From Cohnella sp. SGD-V74 (GTDB lineage: Bacteria; Bacillota; Bacilli; Paenibacillales; Paenibacillaceae), in contig NZ_PVYW01000003.1 of assembly GCF_003001675.1 (NCBI RefSeq), positions 453,784-517,783 of the forward strand: 64,000 bases of DNA. The letters are read 5' to 3'. Positions 36,941-44,312 of this stretch are shown in pieces. A model generated the notes under the pieces. The model was not told where the DNA came from. It made no database searches and was given only the letters and a program-made list of their open reading frames with translations. Position 1 is the first letter of the stretch; the number at the start of each line of letters is the position of its first letter. The translations under genes and the position numbers were made by a program.

Positions 36941-37178
36941 ATAACCAAACCTTTCATAGAACAGCTTCCACGCATAGATCAAAATACCCAGTTTTAGGGA
37001 TAAAGAACTACTTTTCTGTCTTTTGCTATTCTATCATGTTTGACTGAACATTTTCTAAACTTTTTCAGCTTTTTGATTAAGAACAATTCAAACTCGTTGT
37101 ACAGTTTTTGTTCAGACCAATAGTTTATTATTTCATGGTTGAAAGAATCATGTATAGATAAAGGAAGTTGGTAAATCT
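36941..37178. promoter_or_regulatory. Divergent intergenic region between the EPS operon and sortase gene
   Basis: This 238-bp AT-rich stretch must carry both promoters. For the operon (minus strand) a TAGAAT -10-like box lies at about 37031-37036 without a good -35. For the sortase (plus strand), TTGTAC followed 18 nt later by TAGTTT (about 37096-37125) is only a rough match. No c-di-GMP riboswitch core (GGCAAACC / GACGCAAAGC) is present. Confidence 0.4.
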
Positions 37179-37871
37179 ATGAAACCGCAGGGAAAGCTGT
37201 CCGTCAAAATCGCTTCCTATGCTTTGATAGCCGCAGGGCTGATTCTGCTGGTCTTTCCTTTCGTTCGCGAACACGTCCACGACCGGGAACAGCAAAAGCT
37301 TTTGAACGAGCTTGAGCAGTCTCTATCGCCCGTCGATCCGGCCAGCTCCTACTCTCTTCAATCGGAATACGTCCGGCTCTCCGAACTCCTCGACGCCGGT
37401 CTCGAACGGGCGGGGACGGAAGCGTCCCCTATCGCCGCTTCCGAGCAATCGCAGGAGCCTATGGACGACAAAACGATCGCCATCATTCAGATCGACAAGA
37501 TCGATCTGAAGCTGCCGATTCTCGAAGGAGCAACTGCGAAAAACATGAAGGTCGGAGCCGCCCATATGACGGAGACGGCGCCGCTTGGCGAGATCGGCAA
37601 CGCGGCCGTGGCCGCCCATCGGGCTCGTACGAAGGGCCGGATGTTCAATCGTCTTGACGAGATGGAGATCGGCGACAGGATCGACGTCCGAATGAGAAAC
37701 AGCAGCGTCTCCTACCGGGTAACGGACATTAAAGTCGTCCTTCCAACCGATCTATCCGTGCTGAAGAGCGATGGAGACAAAGCCGTTCTTACTTTGATCA
37801 CCTGTGATCCGTTGGTGAATCCGACTCACCGGCTTATCGTTCATGCCGAGAAAATCGAGGATCAGGGATGA
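37179..37871 (+). CDS. Class D-like sortase
   Basis: Transpeptidase of 230 residues that attaches sorted proteins to the cell wall. There is one N-terminal helix (about 10-28), a linker, and the sortase barrel from about 97. Catalytic residues are His147 in VAAHRAR, Cys209 in LTLITCDP and Arg218 in THRLIVHAE. The short LITCD context and single N-terminal anchor fit class D. The obvious substrate in the window is the LPKTG adhesin 1.2 kb downstream on the other strand. An AAGGAAG site lies about 11 nt upstream of the ATG. Confidence 0.9.
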   Translation: MKPQGKLSVKIASYALIAAGLILLVFPFVREHVHDREQQKLLNELEQSLSPVDPASSYSLQSEYVRLSELLDAGLERAGTEASPIAASEQSQEPMDDKTIAIIQIDKIDLKLPILEGATAKNMKVGAAHMTETAPLGEIGNAAVAAHRARTKGRMFNRLDEMEIGDRIDVRMRNSSVSYRVTDIKVVLPTDLSVLKSDGDKAVLTLITCDPLVNPTHRLIVHAEKIEDQG

Positions 37872-37913
37872 AATCCCGCCTTTCGCGCAAGCTGTTATAG
37901 CTGTAAATACGAA

Positions 37914-37948
37914 AAACGGCCAGAATCGTGAATAGATTCTGGCCGTTT
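37914..37948. terminator. Bidirectional terminator between sortase and transglutaminase genes
   Basis: Perfect 14-bp stem (AAACGGCCAGAATC / GATTCTGGCCGTTT) with a 7-nt loop. It serves the convergent sortase gene (plus) and transglutaminase gene (minus, stop 10 nt away). Confidence 0.88.
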
Positions 37949-37958
37949 CGATATCCGA

Positions 37959-38774
37959 TTAATAGTATTTGACTGCCGAATAATCGCTTGCCTTCTTGCC
38001 GAACGCCACCTTCTTATCGCCCTTGCTTAATCCCGCGTCCACAGTCGTGTCCACGATGACCCATTTTCCGTTCAAGTATACCTCGTTCCAAGCATGGTAC
38101 TCGTCGACCAAGTTCGTCGTGCCCATCGCCAGCTTGGCCGGAATACCTGCGCTTCTCAGCATGGCCGCATAGAGCGTAGCGTAGCCGTAGCAGATCGCCT
38201 TGCCCGAAGCCAAAGTGCCGTCAATGTCGGGAACGTAATCCGAAGTCACCTTGCGGGCCAACTCTTTATCATAGCTTACGTTGCGAATAATATATTCGTA
38301 GATTGCTTTCGCCTTCTGTTCGTCGGTCGCAGCGCCCGCCGTCAACTCCTTGGCCTTGGCCAGCGCCTTGTCGGCGTCCTGCCATGCGATGCCTTGCGTG
38401 GAGTTCAAGAAAACGTCTGACGTCTTCGTTACGGTTACGTTGACCTTCTCCGCCAGATTCACACGATACTTATTCCCGGTGACATGCTCGAGCACCGCGA
38501 TCTCATATTGCCCGTTCCCCATCTGCAACGGCAGCCATACTGTCTGCCCGTCGGTTGATGCCTTCAACGTATAAGTATAGCTGGAACTGCCCTTCGATAT
38601 TTTCGCCTTCATGTCCACTGTCGTCTTGTTCGCCAGGCGAATGCCGATCACGCCTTTGTCCAGTCCGGACGTATCCAGCGCAGCTTTGCCCGCTCCCGTG
38701 CTTGCCGATGCAATAGCCGGAATCGAAGCGAAGAGAACAAGAAGCGCCAACAACAATCTAGCTGATTTAAGCAT
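37959..38774 (-). CDS. Secreted transglutaminase-like protein
   Basis: Protein of 271 residues with a signal peptide (LLLALLVLFASIPAIASA). Residues about 35-118 form an N-terminal beta domain. Residues about 150-260 form a transglutaminase-like core with Cys195 in GKAICYGYATL, His227 in EYHAWNEVY and Asp242 in WVIVDTT. Relatives cut, cross-link or amidate protein or cell-wall substrates. The ATG at 38774 has AAAGGAG 9 nt upstream, and that site directly follows the second of two c-di-GMP-I riboswitches, so expression is probably set by c-di-GMP. Confidence 0.88.
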   Translation of the reverse strand: MLKSARLLLALLVLFASIPAIASASTGAGKAALDTSGLDKGVIGIRLANKTTVDMKAKISKGSSSYTYTLKASTDGQTVWLPLQMGNGQYEIAVLEHVTGNKYRVNLAEKVNVTVTKTSDVFLNSTQGIAWQDADKALAKAKELTAGAATDEQKAKAIYEYIIRNVSYDKELARKVTSDYVPDIDGTLASGKAICYGYATLYAAMLRSAGIPAKLAMGTTNLVDEYHAWNEVYLNGKWVIVDTTVDAGLSKGDKKVAFGKKASDYSAVKYY

Positions 38775-38790
38775 AGTCCTAAACTCCTTT

Positions 38791-38871
38791 CGGTAGCTGG
38801 CTGCCATTCCTCGCAGAAGAGAAGGCCCTCTAGCTTTGCGTCGCTGCCTTTCGGCAGGTTTGCCTTTATCG
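38791..38871 (-). ncRNA. c-di-GMP-I riboswitch, gene-proximal copy
   Basis: Minus-strand GEMM-I aptamer: GGCAAACC, a P2 hairpin closed by a GAAA tetraloop (TGCCGAAAGGCA), GACGCAAAGCTAGAGGG, a variable stem, then CAGCCAGCTACC. The 3' side of P1 ends immediately before the AAAGGAG ribosome site of the transglutaminase gene, with no terminator after it. This suggests control of translation. Confidence 0.93.
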
Positions 38872-38892
38872 TGAAGCTTGTCCGAATAAAAC

Positions 38893-38916
38893 AAAAAAAG
38901 CCTAGTCCTTCGGTAG
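38893..38916 (-). terminator. Hairpin and T-tract after the distal riboswitch
   Basis: On the minus strand CTACCGAAGGACTAG can fold into a short bulged stem (CTACC / GG.TAG) followed by GC and seven T residues (38893-38899). The CTACC strand also belongs to the aptamer's closing helix, so ligand binding and this hairpin would compete. Confidence 0.5.
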
Positions 38917-38992
38917 CTGGCTGTCATCCTTCCGACGGAAGGGAAGACCCTCTAGCTTTGCGTCGCTGTCTTTCGACAGGTTTGCCGTTATC
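38911..38992 (-). ncRNA. c-di-GMP-I riboswitch, distal copy
   Basis: Second GEMM-I aptamer with the same conserved parts: GGCAAACC, a P2 hairpin (TGTCGAAAGACA), GACGCAAAGCTAGAGGG and CAGCCAGCTACC. Only the P2 and P3 stems differ from the proximal copy, with compensating base changes (TGCC/GGCA versus TGTC/GACA), which supports the fold. Confidence 0.93.
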
Positions 38993-39012
38993 GAGCTTGC
39001 TTTTATAGGTAA

Positions 39013-39041
39013 ATTATAGCGGTTTCTCGTCGAAAAAGCAA
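39013..39041 (-). promoter_or_regulatory. Putative promoter of the riboswitch-transglutaminase transcript
   Basis: Minus-strand TATAAT (39013-39018) is a perfect -10. TTGCTT 17 nt upstream is a weak -35. Transcription would begin about 15 nt before the distal aptamer. Confidence 0.55.
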
Positions 39042-39045
39042 GGAA

Positions 39046-39071
39046 AAACCTGCCGGAAAACCGGCAGGTTT
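39046..39071 (-). terminator. Terminator after the adhesin gene
   Basis: Perfect 11-bp stem (AAACCTGCCGG / CCGGCAGGTTT) with a 4-nt loop, followed on the minus strand by TTTTTCC. It lies 22 nt past the adhesin stop codon. Confidence 0.88.
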
Positions 39072-39092
39072 AGTAGATATTATCTCTATTAT

Positions 39093-42000
39093 CTATTTTT
39101 TCTTTATAAGGGAGATTCTATTGCGATTCAGGAACAGCACACCAGCGACAATGAGCGCCAAGCCTGCAAGCTGAAGCGGCAGTGGGCTGTTTTCCCCGGT
39201 TTTCGGCAATGTTTTGCCCGGAGTTTGGCCTCCGGCGTCTACCCCGCCGCGCGGAACGTCGTCCACGTCGATCTCGACGAGAATTTCCTGTTCATTGCCT
39301 TCCGGATCGGTCACGATGATGGTGAAGGAGTCTTTGCCTTTATAGTCTTTGTCAGGCGTATACTTCCATTTGCCATCCGGCGTGATCGTCACCGTACCAT
39401 GCTCCGGCTCTTCTCCGATTCTGACTTTGCCGCCTTCGGGAACTTCCGTTTTTCCTTCCACCGGCTTGTCATTCGTCGTTTTCTCTTCTACCTTCTCTCC
39501 CGGCTTGCTCGGCTCAGGAGTCTCGGAAGGTTCCGGCGTCTCCGACGGCTCCGGATCTATCGTTGGTTCAGGCTCGGTAGGTTTCGGCTCTTCTGTAGGC
39601 TTAGGCGTCTCCGACGGTCCCGGATCAGGCGTCCAACCTCCGCCCGAGCTTGGGATTCTCTGATTTGTTTTTTCTACGAGAACGGTAGCCGTTTGAGTCG
39701 TCGTAATCTCGAATTCTACCGGATCGGTGTTCAGATAATAGTCGTAAGGCGCCTTGACTTCGATTAACCGATATTTATTAGGATCGAGATTATCCAAGAA
39801 CAATTCCCCGTTGACGTCAGTCGTCAGCAGAGCCGGAGCGATTCCCGTAACGCGTTCATAGATTTCATTGCCTTGAAGATCGAAGCTTCCCGTAAAGCGC
39901 CACAGATCGAACACCGCTCCACTAAGCAACAAGGATTTGCTCGCATTGAACTTCGTCAGTTTGACCGAGCGAATGTGTTCCTTGTTTTCGATGATAATCG
40001 AAGTATTCGACTGATGGATGGATACGTTCGTATTCGGATGTTCGATGACGAATCCGTCCGCTTTCGTTTCCACCAGCGTATACAAGCCGTAAGGCAAGTT
40101 TGTAAACTCGACAACTCCGTTCACGTCCGTCGTCTTCGTAGCCACAAGGACGTTATCGTCGTTCCACAATTCGAATTCTACGCCTTCAAGCTTCAGATTA
40201 TCCGGATCCTTGGCATTCACTTTCGTGACGGTCAACGCTCCGCCCGCTCCTCTTACGTTAGGATGAGCAAGCTGAACGATTTGAGTCTGATTGGCGACAA
40301 TCGTAATTGGAATCGGCGTCGGATCGAGCGTGTAGAACAACGGCGCTTCTGTCTCGATCAGCGTGTAGCTGCCCGCGGGAAGATTGCCTTTGCCTAGTCT
40401 TCCATCCGTTCCCGAAACCAAGTTGTCGTCAATGACCGTGTTGCTCGAATCCCTCAATTCGAACTTGGCTCCCGAGAGCTTCTCACCCGTAACCGAGTCT
40501 TCCTTCACAAGCTCGAAGCCTTGGCGAATGACCTCGTTAACGATCTGGATCGGTTCGGACGGACCTTTGAAATGAATGGTTTGTCCGCTAGGCGTGCCGT
40601 ATGCCGGATCTACGAGATAACCGCTTGGAGCCGATACTTCCTTCAGAATGTACGGAATTCCGGACGTCCCGTTGAAGCGGTACTTCCGAAGCGTTTCGAC
40701 TTCTCCGTTCACACTCGTCGTCAGTTCCTCCAGCAATTGGGTGCCGGCGGCGTTCCAGAGCTCGAATTCGACGCCCGCGAGCGGTTTGTTCTCGTCGTCG
40801 ACTTTAACAATTTTCAGTTTCCCGATGTCTGTAGCCGCTCCGCCGCCCGCGTCGGCAAGCTTCACGACAAAGCCTTCCTGATTGTCTTCTTTAACCGCCA
40901 CCGATTGCCCCATATAATGCGCGTCATTGCCGATCCGGTCATTGTGATCCGCATTGATATACGACTCGTACTCGACGATGTACGCGGTATCCAGAGCCTC
41001 ATGGAATGTAACGGTGAACGTGTTTTCCGTCACGGCCACGGCATACTTCGAAGTTTCCAGAGGATCGCCCTTCGGAATGTTGCCCGAGTTGTCCGTCGGA
41101 AGATTCGTCTTGTACACCTTGATCGTATCGCCGAACAGAATTTGATTATCGGTCAAGGTGTCTTCGAGCACGGAATTCGCCGCGATGTAGGATTGGCTCG
41201 GATTCACGATGACCGTCCAAATCGCTTTATCGGTCTGTCCGACTTGTCTGCCGGACTTGTGCAGATAGTCACCGCCGTGTTTCGGCGTTACCGTCGCCGA
41301 CCGGTTAAAGATAATCGGCCCCGTATCGCTGTCCTGAAGCGTCGCTTGGTTCGAGTAGGTGCCCGTTACCGGATACTGACCGCCAACGCTCGTCTCGTAC
41401 TGAACACGATAGGCTTGTTTGCCGATAGGGCCAAGGTTCAGCACGAAGCCTTTGCCGTCGCCGTTAAGGGAAAATTGATCGGGCAACAGCGTTTCAGCCG
41501 TTGGACTGACGGTATACGTATTGTTAGCCGTGTTCAGGTTCAGTTTGAAAACCTTAAGCGATCCCGCGACGAATTCCAAGTTCGCTTGAGGCGAATTCGC
41601 CTGGAAGTTATCTTTGATTATCGCTTCTTGGATATCGAAGAGATTGTAGTTAACGTCGATCGTCCAACGAATCGTTTTGTCTTTGGCGTTATAGGCACCT
41701 GTCTTATTTCCATTATTTACAGTGTTCTCTTGGGCTGTGACTTGTGCGGTTTTCGTAATCGGAGTTTGCGGCGTCACTTGACCCGGTTCGCTCCAATCGA
41801 TCTTGGCCGTATTCAGGTACTGATTGTCGTCAGGCATGCCCGCCGTAGGATCGAAACTCGTCGTGAATGTGAATTCGTAACGATCGGTAATCGTCACGCC
41901 CGGCTTAAGCCGGATAATGAAGCCTTTCTTGTAATCACCAGGATTGTCGGCTACGGCAACAACCGGGTTCTCCTCGACCAGCTCGAACTCGGCGCTGTCG

Positions 42001-43652
42001 GCAATGTCAACAACGGCATCAGAGTTTTTCTTCACCTTGACCGTTTGGGCATCCAACTCCATATGGCGGTTCAGATACGTATCCAAGATGACAATGTCGG
42101 TCATCGGTTTCTTGTCATGGTTAACGACAAGTCTCCATTGGATTTTCTTTTGATTGAAATCCTCTTGGGCTACGGATTTGGCGAAAATAACTTCCTGATA
42201 GCTTGCAGTGCCTTCCTTGAACATATTGTCGTAGATGGTTACCTTGTTTTTGACCGTCTTGTTCGTAGCGGGATAGACACGCTGTTCGGCCTTGGTTTTG
42301 TAGACGATGTCGTACGCCTTATCTACATCACCGTTAAACTGTAACCGGAAGCCGCCCTTGTAATCGGTGCCTACGGAAGTCACCGTATAAAGACTCGAAT
42401 CGATCGGCGTAGCGCTGGGAGTGCCGTTGCCGTTGCTGTCGATCGTCACCTCGTAAACTTTAAGATCGGTATGAACGACGCTCTGCTGAATTCCGTTGGC
42501 CGGATCGAACTCGTCCAGGATGACCGCATCGACCTGTGCAATCGTCTGCTGGTTGTAGTTGTATTCGATTTTCCATGTGATCGTTTGGTTCGCGGAATCG
42601 TAGCCGTTATTGACGGCTCTCTTGTTCAAAGGTTCGTTAAAACGAATCGTCACCGTCTTGGTATCCGTTTTCGTCGTGATATCGTTTCCCGTCAACTCCA
42701 CCAAATTGGTAAACGATCTGGTGAACGGCGCGACGATCGGAGCTTCGACACTCGTCTTGTACTCGACCTGGTAAGCCTTGTCAGTAGTTCCCAGATTGAT
42801 CGGGAATGCGGCAAACGTTTGCGGCGTCCCCGGGTTCACTTTGACGATTGAACCGTCCGGTTGGACTTTAAGCTCGTAAACCTCGATATCGCCCAGAAGG
42901 GTCAAGCCGCTTGTCGAGCCTCCCAGCGTATCGTTGAGCGTGGCGTTCGTAATCGTGTTTTTCTGCTGATTGAACTCTACAACCCAGTCGATAACGTCGG
43001 AATTGAATCCGCCTTTGTTGGCAGTACCGGTCTTTACCAATTTGTCCTCAGTGGTATTGGCGAACGTCACCGGTATGGTGGCTTGTCCGACTGCGCTGAA
43101 GTCAATATTGTATTCGAGGCCGTCATTTAGCTGCCCCTCATCAAATTTCAGCCAGACGTAGAAGCTGCCTTCATAGCCTTGACCGCCATTAATACTCTCG
43201 CCGCTATTGCCGAAAGTAAATGTAACCGTGCGGTCCGTATTCACGACAAAGGTACCCACATTGCCGGACAACGTTCCAGGGATCGGACTGGGAACCGTAA
43301 AAATGCTAGGCAGCGAAAAAGTGTAGGTTGCTCCGTCGCTGTAGGAATGACCCATCGGTAATTCCCAATCCAAAATGATGGCAACGCTATTGTTGACATC
43401 GTGCTCCACGCTCTGAATCGGATTACCCTGCGGAATTGCCATTCCGTCTTCGCCAATCAAAGGAACTTGATCGTAAACTTGGGCACTCTCGATCAGATTG
43501 CCCGAGATGACTTCCCCCGCCGCATGCGAAGATGGAGCCACGAACAACTGCGTCGCCAACTGAAGAACCAAAGCGAGCGCAACGAAGATCGCCAGCTTCT
43601 GCTTGGCTTGTCGAGCTCTTGCTTTGCTCACTCTTACTCTGCTAACTCTCAC
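39093..43652 (-). CDS. LPXTG cell-wall-anchored adhesin with Cna/SpaA-type domains
   Basis: Surface protein of 1519 residues. A long basic signal peptide ends near residue 43 (FVAPSSHAA). Residues to about 950 hold five or six collagen-adhesin-like modules, each with a W/V-x-I-x-(V/Y)-N strand (DWVVEFN, TWKIEYN, QWRLVVN, RWTIDVN). Four SpaA/CnaB repeats follow (about 955-1310; VEFELW, AKFELR, VEFELW, AVFDLW), then a Pro/Glu/Thr wall spanner, a small VCBS/cadherin-like domain, and LPKTGENS plus helix and KKK tail. Such modules often carry isopeptide bonds. The start is a GTG at 43652 with GGAAGG 5 nt upstream. Confidence 0.92.
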   Translation of the reverse strand: MRVSRVRVSKARARQAKQKLAIFVALALVLQLATQLFVAPSSHAAGEVISGNLIESAQVYDQVPLIGEDGMAIPQGNPIQSVEHDVNNSVAIILDWELPMGHSYSDGATYTFSLPSIFTVPSPIPGTLSGNVGTFVVNTDRTVTFTFGNSGESINGGQGYEGSFYVWLKFDEGQLNDGLEYNIDFSAVGQATIPVTFANTTEDKLVKTGTANKGGFNSDVIDWVVEFNQQKNTITNATLNDTLGGSTSGLTLLGDIEVYELKVQPDGSIVKVNPGTPQTFAAFPINLGTTDKAYQVEYKTSVEAPIVAPFTRSFTNLVELTGNDITTKTDTKTVTIRFNEPLNKRAVNNGYDSANQTITWKIEYNYNQQTIAQVDAVILDEFDPANGIQQSVVHTDLKVYEVTIDSNGNGTPSATPIDSSLYTVTSVGTDYKGGFRLQFNGDVDKAYDIVYKTKAEQRVYPATNKTVKNKVTIYDNMFKEGTASYQEVIFAKSVAQEDFNQKKIQWRLVVNHDKKPMTDIVILDTYLNRHMELDAQTVKVKKNSDAVVDIADSAEFELVEENPVVAVADNPGDYKKGFIIRLKPGVTITDRYEFTFTTSFDPTAGMPDDNQYLNTAKIDWSEPGQVTPQTPITKTAQVTAQENTVNNGNKTGAYNAKDKTIRWTIDVNYNLFDIQEAIIKDNFQANSPQANLEFVAGSLKVFKLNLNTANNTYTVSPTAETLLPDQFSLNGDGKGFVLNLGPIGKQAYRVQYETSVGGQYPVTGTYSNQATLQDSDTGPIIFNRSATVTPKHGGDYLHKSGRQVGQTDKAIWTVIVNPSQSYIAANSVLEDTLTDNQILFGDTIKVYKTNLPTDNSGNIPKGDPLETSKYAVAVTENTFTVTFHEALDTAYIVEYESYINADHNDRIGNDAHYMGQSVAVKEDNQEGFVVKLADAGGGAATDIGKLKIVKVDDENKPLAGVEFELWNAAGTQLLEELTTSVNGEVETLRKYRFNGTSGIPYILKEVSAPSGYLVDPAYGTPSGQTIHFKGPSEPIQIVNEVIRQGFELVKEDSVTGEKLSGAKFELRDSSNTVIDDNLVSGTDGRLGKGNLPAGSYTLIETEAPLFYTLDPTPIPITIVANQTQIVQLAHPNVRGAGGALTVTKVNAKDPDNLKLEGVEFELWNDDNVLVATKTTDVNGVVEFTNLPYGLYTLVETKADGFVIEHPNTNVSIHQSNTSIIIENKEHIRSVKLTKFNASKSLLLSGAVFDLWRFTGSFDLQGNEIYERVTGIAPALLTTDVNGELFLDNLDPNKYRLIEVKAPYDYYLNTDPVEFEITTTQTATVLVEKTNQRIPSSGGGWTPDPGPSETPKPTEEPKPTEPEPTIDPEPSETPEPSETPEPSKPGEKVEEKTTNDKPVEGKTEVPEGGKVRIGEEPEHGTVTITPDGKWKYTPDKDYKGKDSFTIIVTDPEGNEQEILVEIDVDDVPRGGVDAGGQTPGKTLPKTGENSPLPLQLAGLALIVAGVLFLNRNRISLIKKK

Positions 43653-43684
43653 AAAATCCTTCCTCTCTATAATAAGTGTTGCAA

Positions 43685-43745
43685 TTGCATCCGGACTCCT
43701 CTGTCGCTCAAAATGACTCGGTCTCCCCCGGTTTTCCGCATGCAA
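43685..43745 (-). ncRNA. Structured leader of the adhesin mRNA, class unknown
   Basis: In the minus-strand leader, TTGCATGCGGA (43735-43745) pairs with TCCGGATGCAA (43685-43695), ten of eleven positions, closing a 61-nt element. Inside lie AAACCGGGGGAGACCGAG and TCATTTTGAGCGAC, where TCA-TTT-TGA can form a small hairpin. It ends 33 nt upstream of the GTG start. It does not match the c-di-GMP-I or c-di-GMP-II consensus. Confidence 0.4.
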
Positions 43746-43757
43746 AAAAAGCGCATA

Positions 43758-43840
43758 GCTGAATATTAGCAATGTCGCCTGAACAACTTCTGAAAAAGTT
43801 CTCGAATCTTGACATCCGAACACATGTTTGCTAATATTAG
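43758..43840. promoter_or_regulatory. Divergent promoters with matching palindromes (adhesin / coiled-coil gene)
   Basis: Two copies of a palindrome centred on AATATT lie 71 bp apart: GCTGAATATTAGC (43758-43770) and GCTAATATTAG (43830-43840). Each contains an extended -10 (TGCTAATAT). On the plus strand TTGACA (43809-43814), 17 nt, TAATAT (43832-43837) is a strong promoter for the coiled-coil gene. On the minus strand TAATAT (43763-43768) serves the adhesin but lacks a good -35. The palindromes may be operators for a shared regulator. Confidence 0.55.
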
Positions 43841-43867
43841 TAAATCAATTGCGAGAGGGGTCTACTA

Positions 43868-44251
43868 ATGTCCGAAGAACGTCTGGCTAGGCTCGAGGAT
43901 ATGATGGGGCAGCTAATCGGCATGGTGGGGAAGGTTCTGAGCGAACAGCATGAGATGCGCAAGGATATGGCTGAGATGAAGCTGGAGCTCACCGGTACAA
44001 AACAAGAGGTGAGCGGATTACAGCAAGAGATGAACGGTGTAAAGAAGGAAGTTAGTGGACTGAAGCAAGAAATACGCGAAGTGAAGCAAGAAGTACACGA
44101 AGTGAAGCAAGAGATGACTAGAGTGAACGACCGTCTAGAAAGAATAGAAACCGGGCACTCTCACTTCAACGACTCCATCCTCTATCTCATGGACAAGTCG
44201 ACCCAGCACGACCACGATATCCACGTACTCAAGAGGCATATTCTTAAATAA
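43868..44251 (+). CDS. Small heptad-repeat coiled-coil protein
   Basis: Protein of 127 residues, family not recognised. After a short N-terminal segment (LARLEDMMGQLIGMVGKVL) comes an almost perfect seven-residue repeat: EVSGLQQ, EMNGVKK, EVSGLKQ, EIREVKQ, EVHEVKQ, EMTRVND, RLERIET (about 49-97), a textbook coiled coil. The tail is HSHFNDSILYLMDKSTQHDH. There is no signal peptide or membrane helix, so it is likely cytoplasmic and multimeric. It is transcribed divergently from the adhesin behind a strong promoter; a GAGAGGGG site precedes the ATG. A regulatory or scaffolding role is only a guess. Confidence 0.75.
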   Translation: MSEERLARLEDMMGQLIGMVGKVLSEQHEMRKDMAEMKLELTGTKQEVSGLQQEMNGVKKEVSGLKQEIREVKQEVHEVKQEMTRVNDRLERIETGHSHFNDSILYLMDKSTQHDHDIHVLKRHILK

Positions 44252-44266
44252 TCCCTTCACATAACG

Positions 44267-44300
44267 AAGGAGCCGCCCCCCGAGGGGCGGGCTCCTTTTT
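44267..44300 (+). terminator. Terminator after the coiled-coil gene
   Basis: Stem AAGGAGCC.GCCCC / GGGGC.GGGCTCCTT with a 4-nt loop, running into TTTTT. It lies 15 nt past the stop and faces the punA stop from the other strand. Confidence 0.8.
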
Positions 44301-44312
44301 GGTTTGCCGTTA

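Larger units (their letters stand above)
38775..39092. other. Riboswitch leader between transglutaminase and adhesin genes
   Basis: This 318-bp gene-free stretch is the minus-strand leader of the transglutaminase gene. From right to left it holds the adhesin terminator (39046-39071), a promoter with a perfect -10 (39013-39018), the distal c-di-GMP-I aptamer (38911-38992), its hairpin and T-tract (38893-38916), and the proximal aptamer (38791-38871). Confidence 0.85.

Noticed and set aside
36941..37178. c-di-GMP riboswitch ahead of the polysaccharide operon
   Set aside because: I looked for GGCAAACC and GACGCAAAGC on both strands and found neither; control seems to be at the protein level through PilZ.
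40521..42344. 607-codon open frame opposite the adhesin
   Set aside because: Antisense shadow of the repeated adhesin sequence; no ribosome site and no recognisable domain.
43685..43745. c-di-GMP-II riboswitch in the adhesin leader
   Set aside because: It shares a GGAAAAC piece near the closing stem and a TCATTTTGAG hairpin with known members, but the conserved central pseudoknot sequence is missing and it is shorter.
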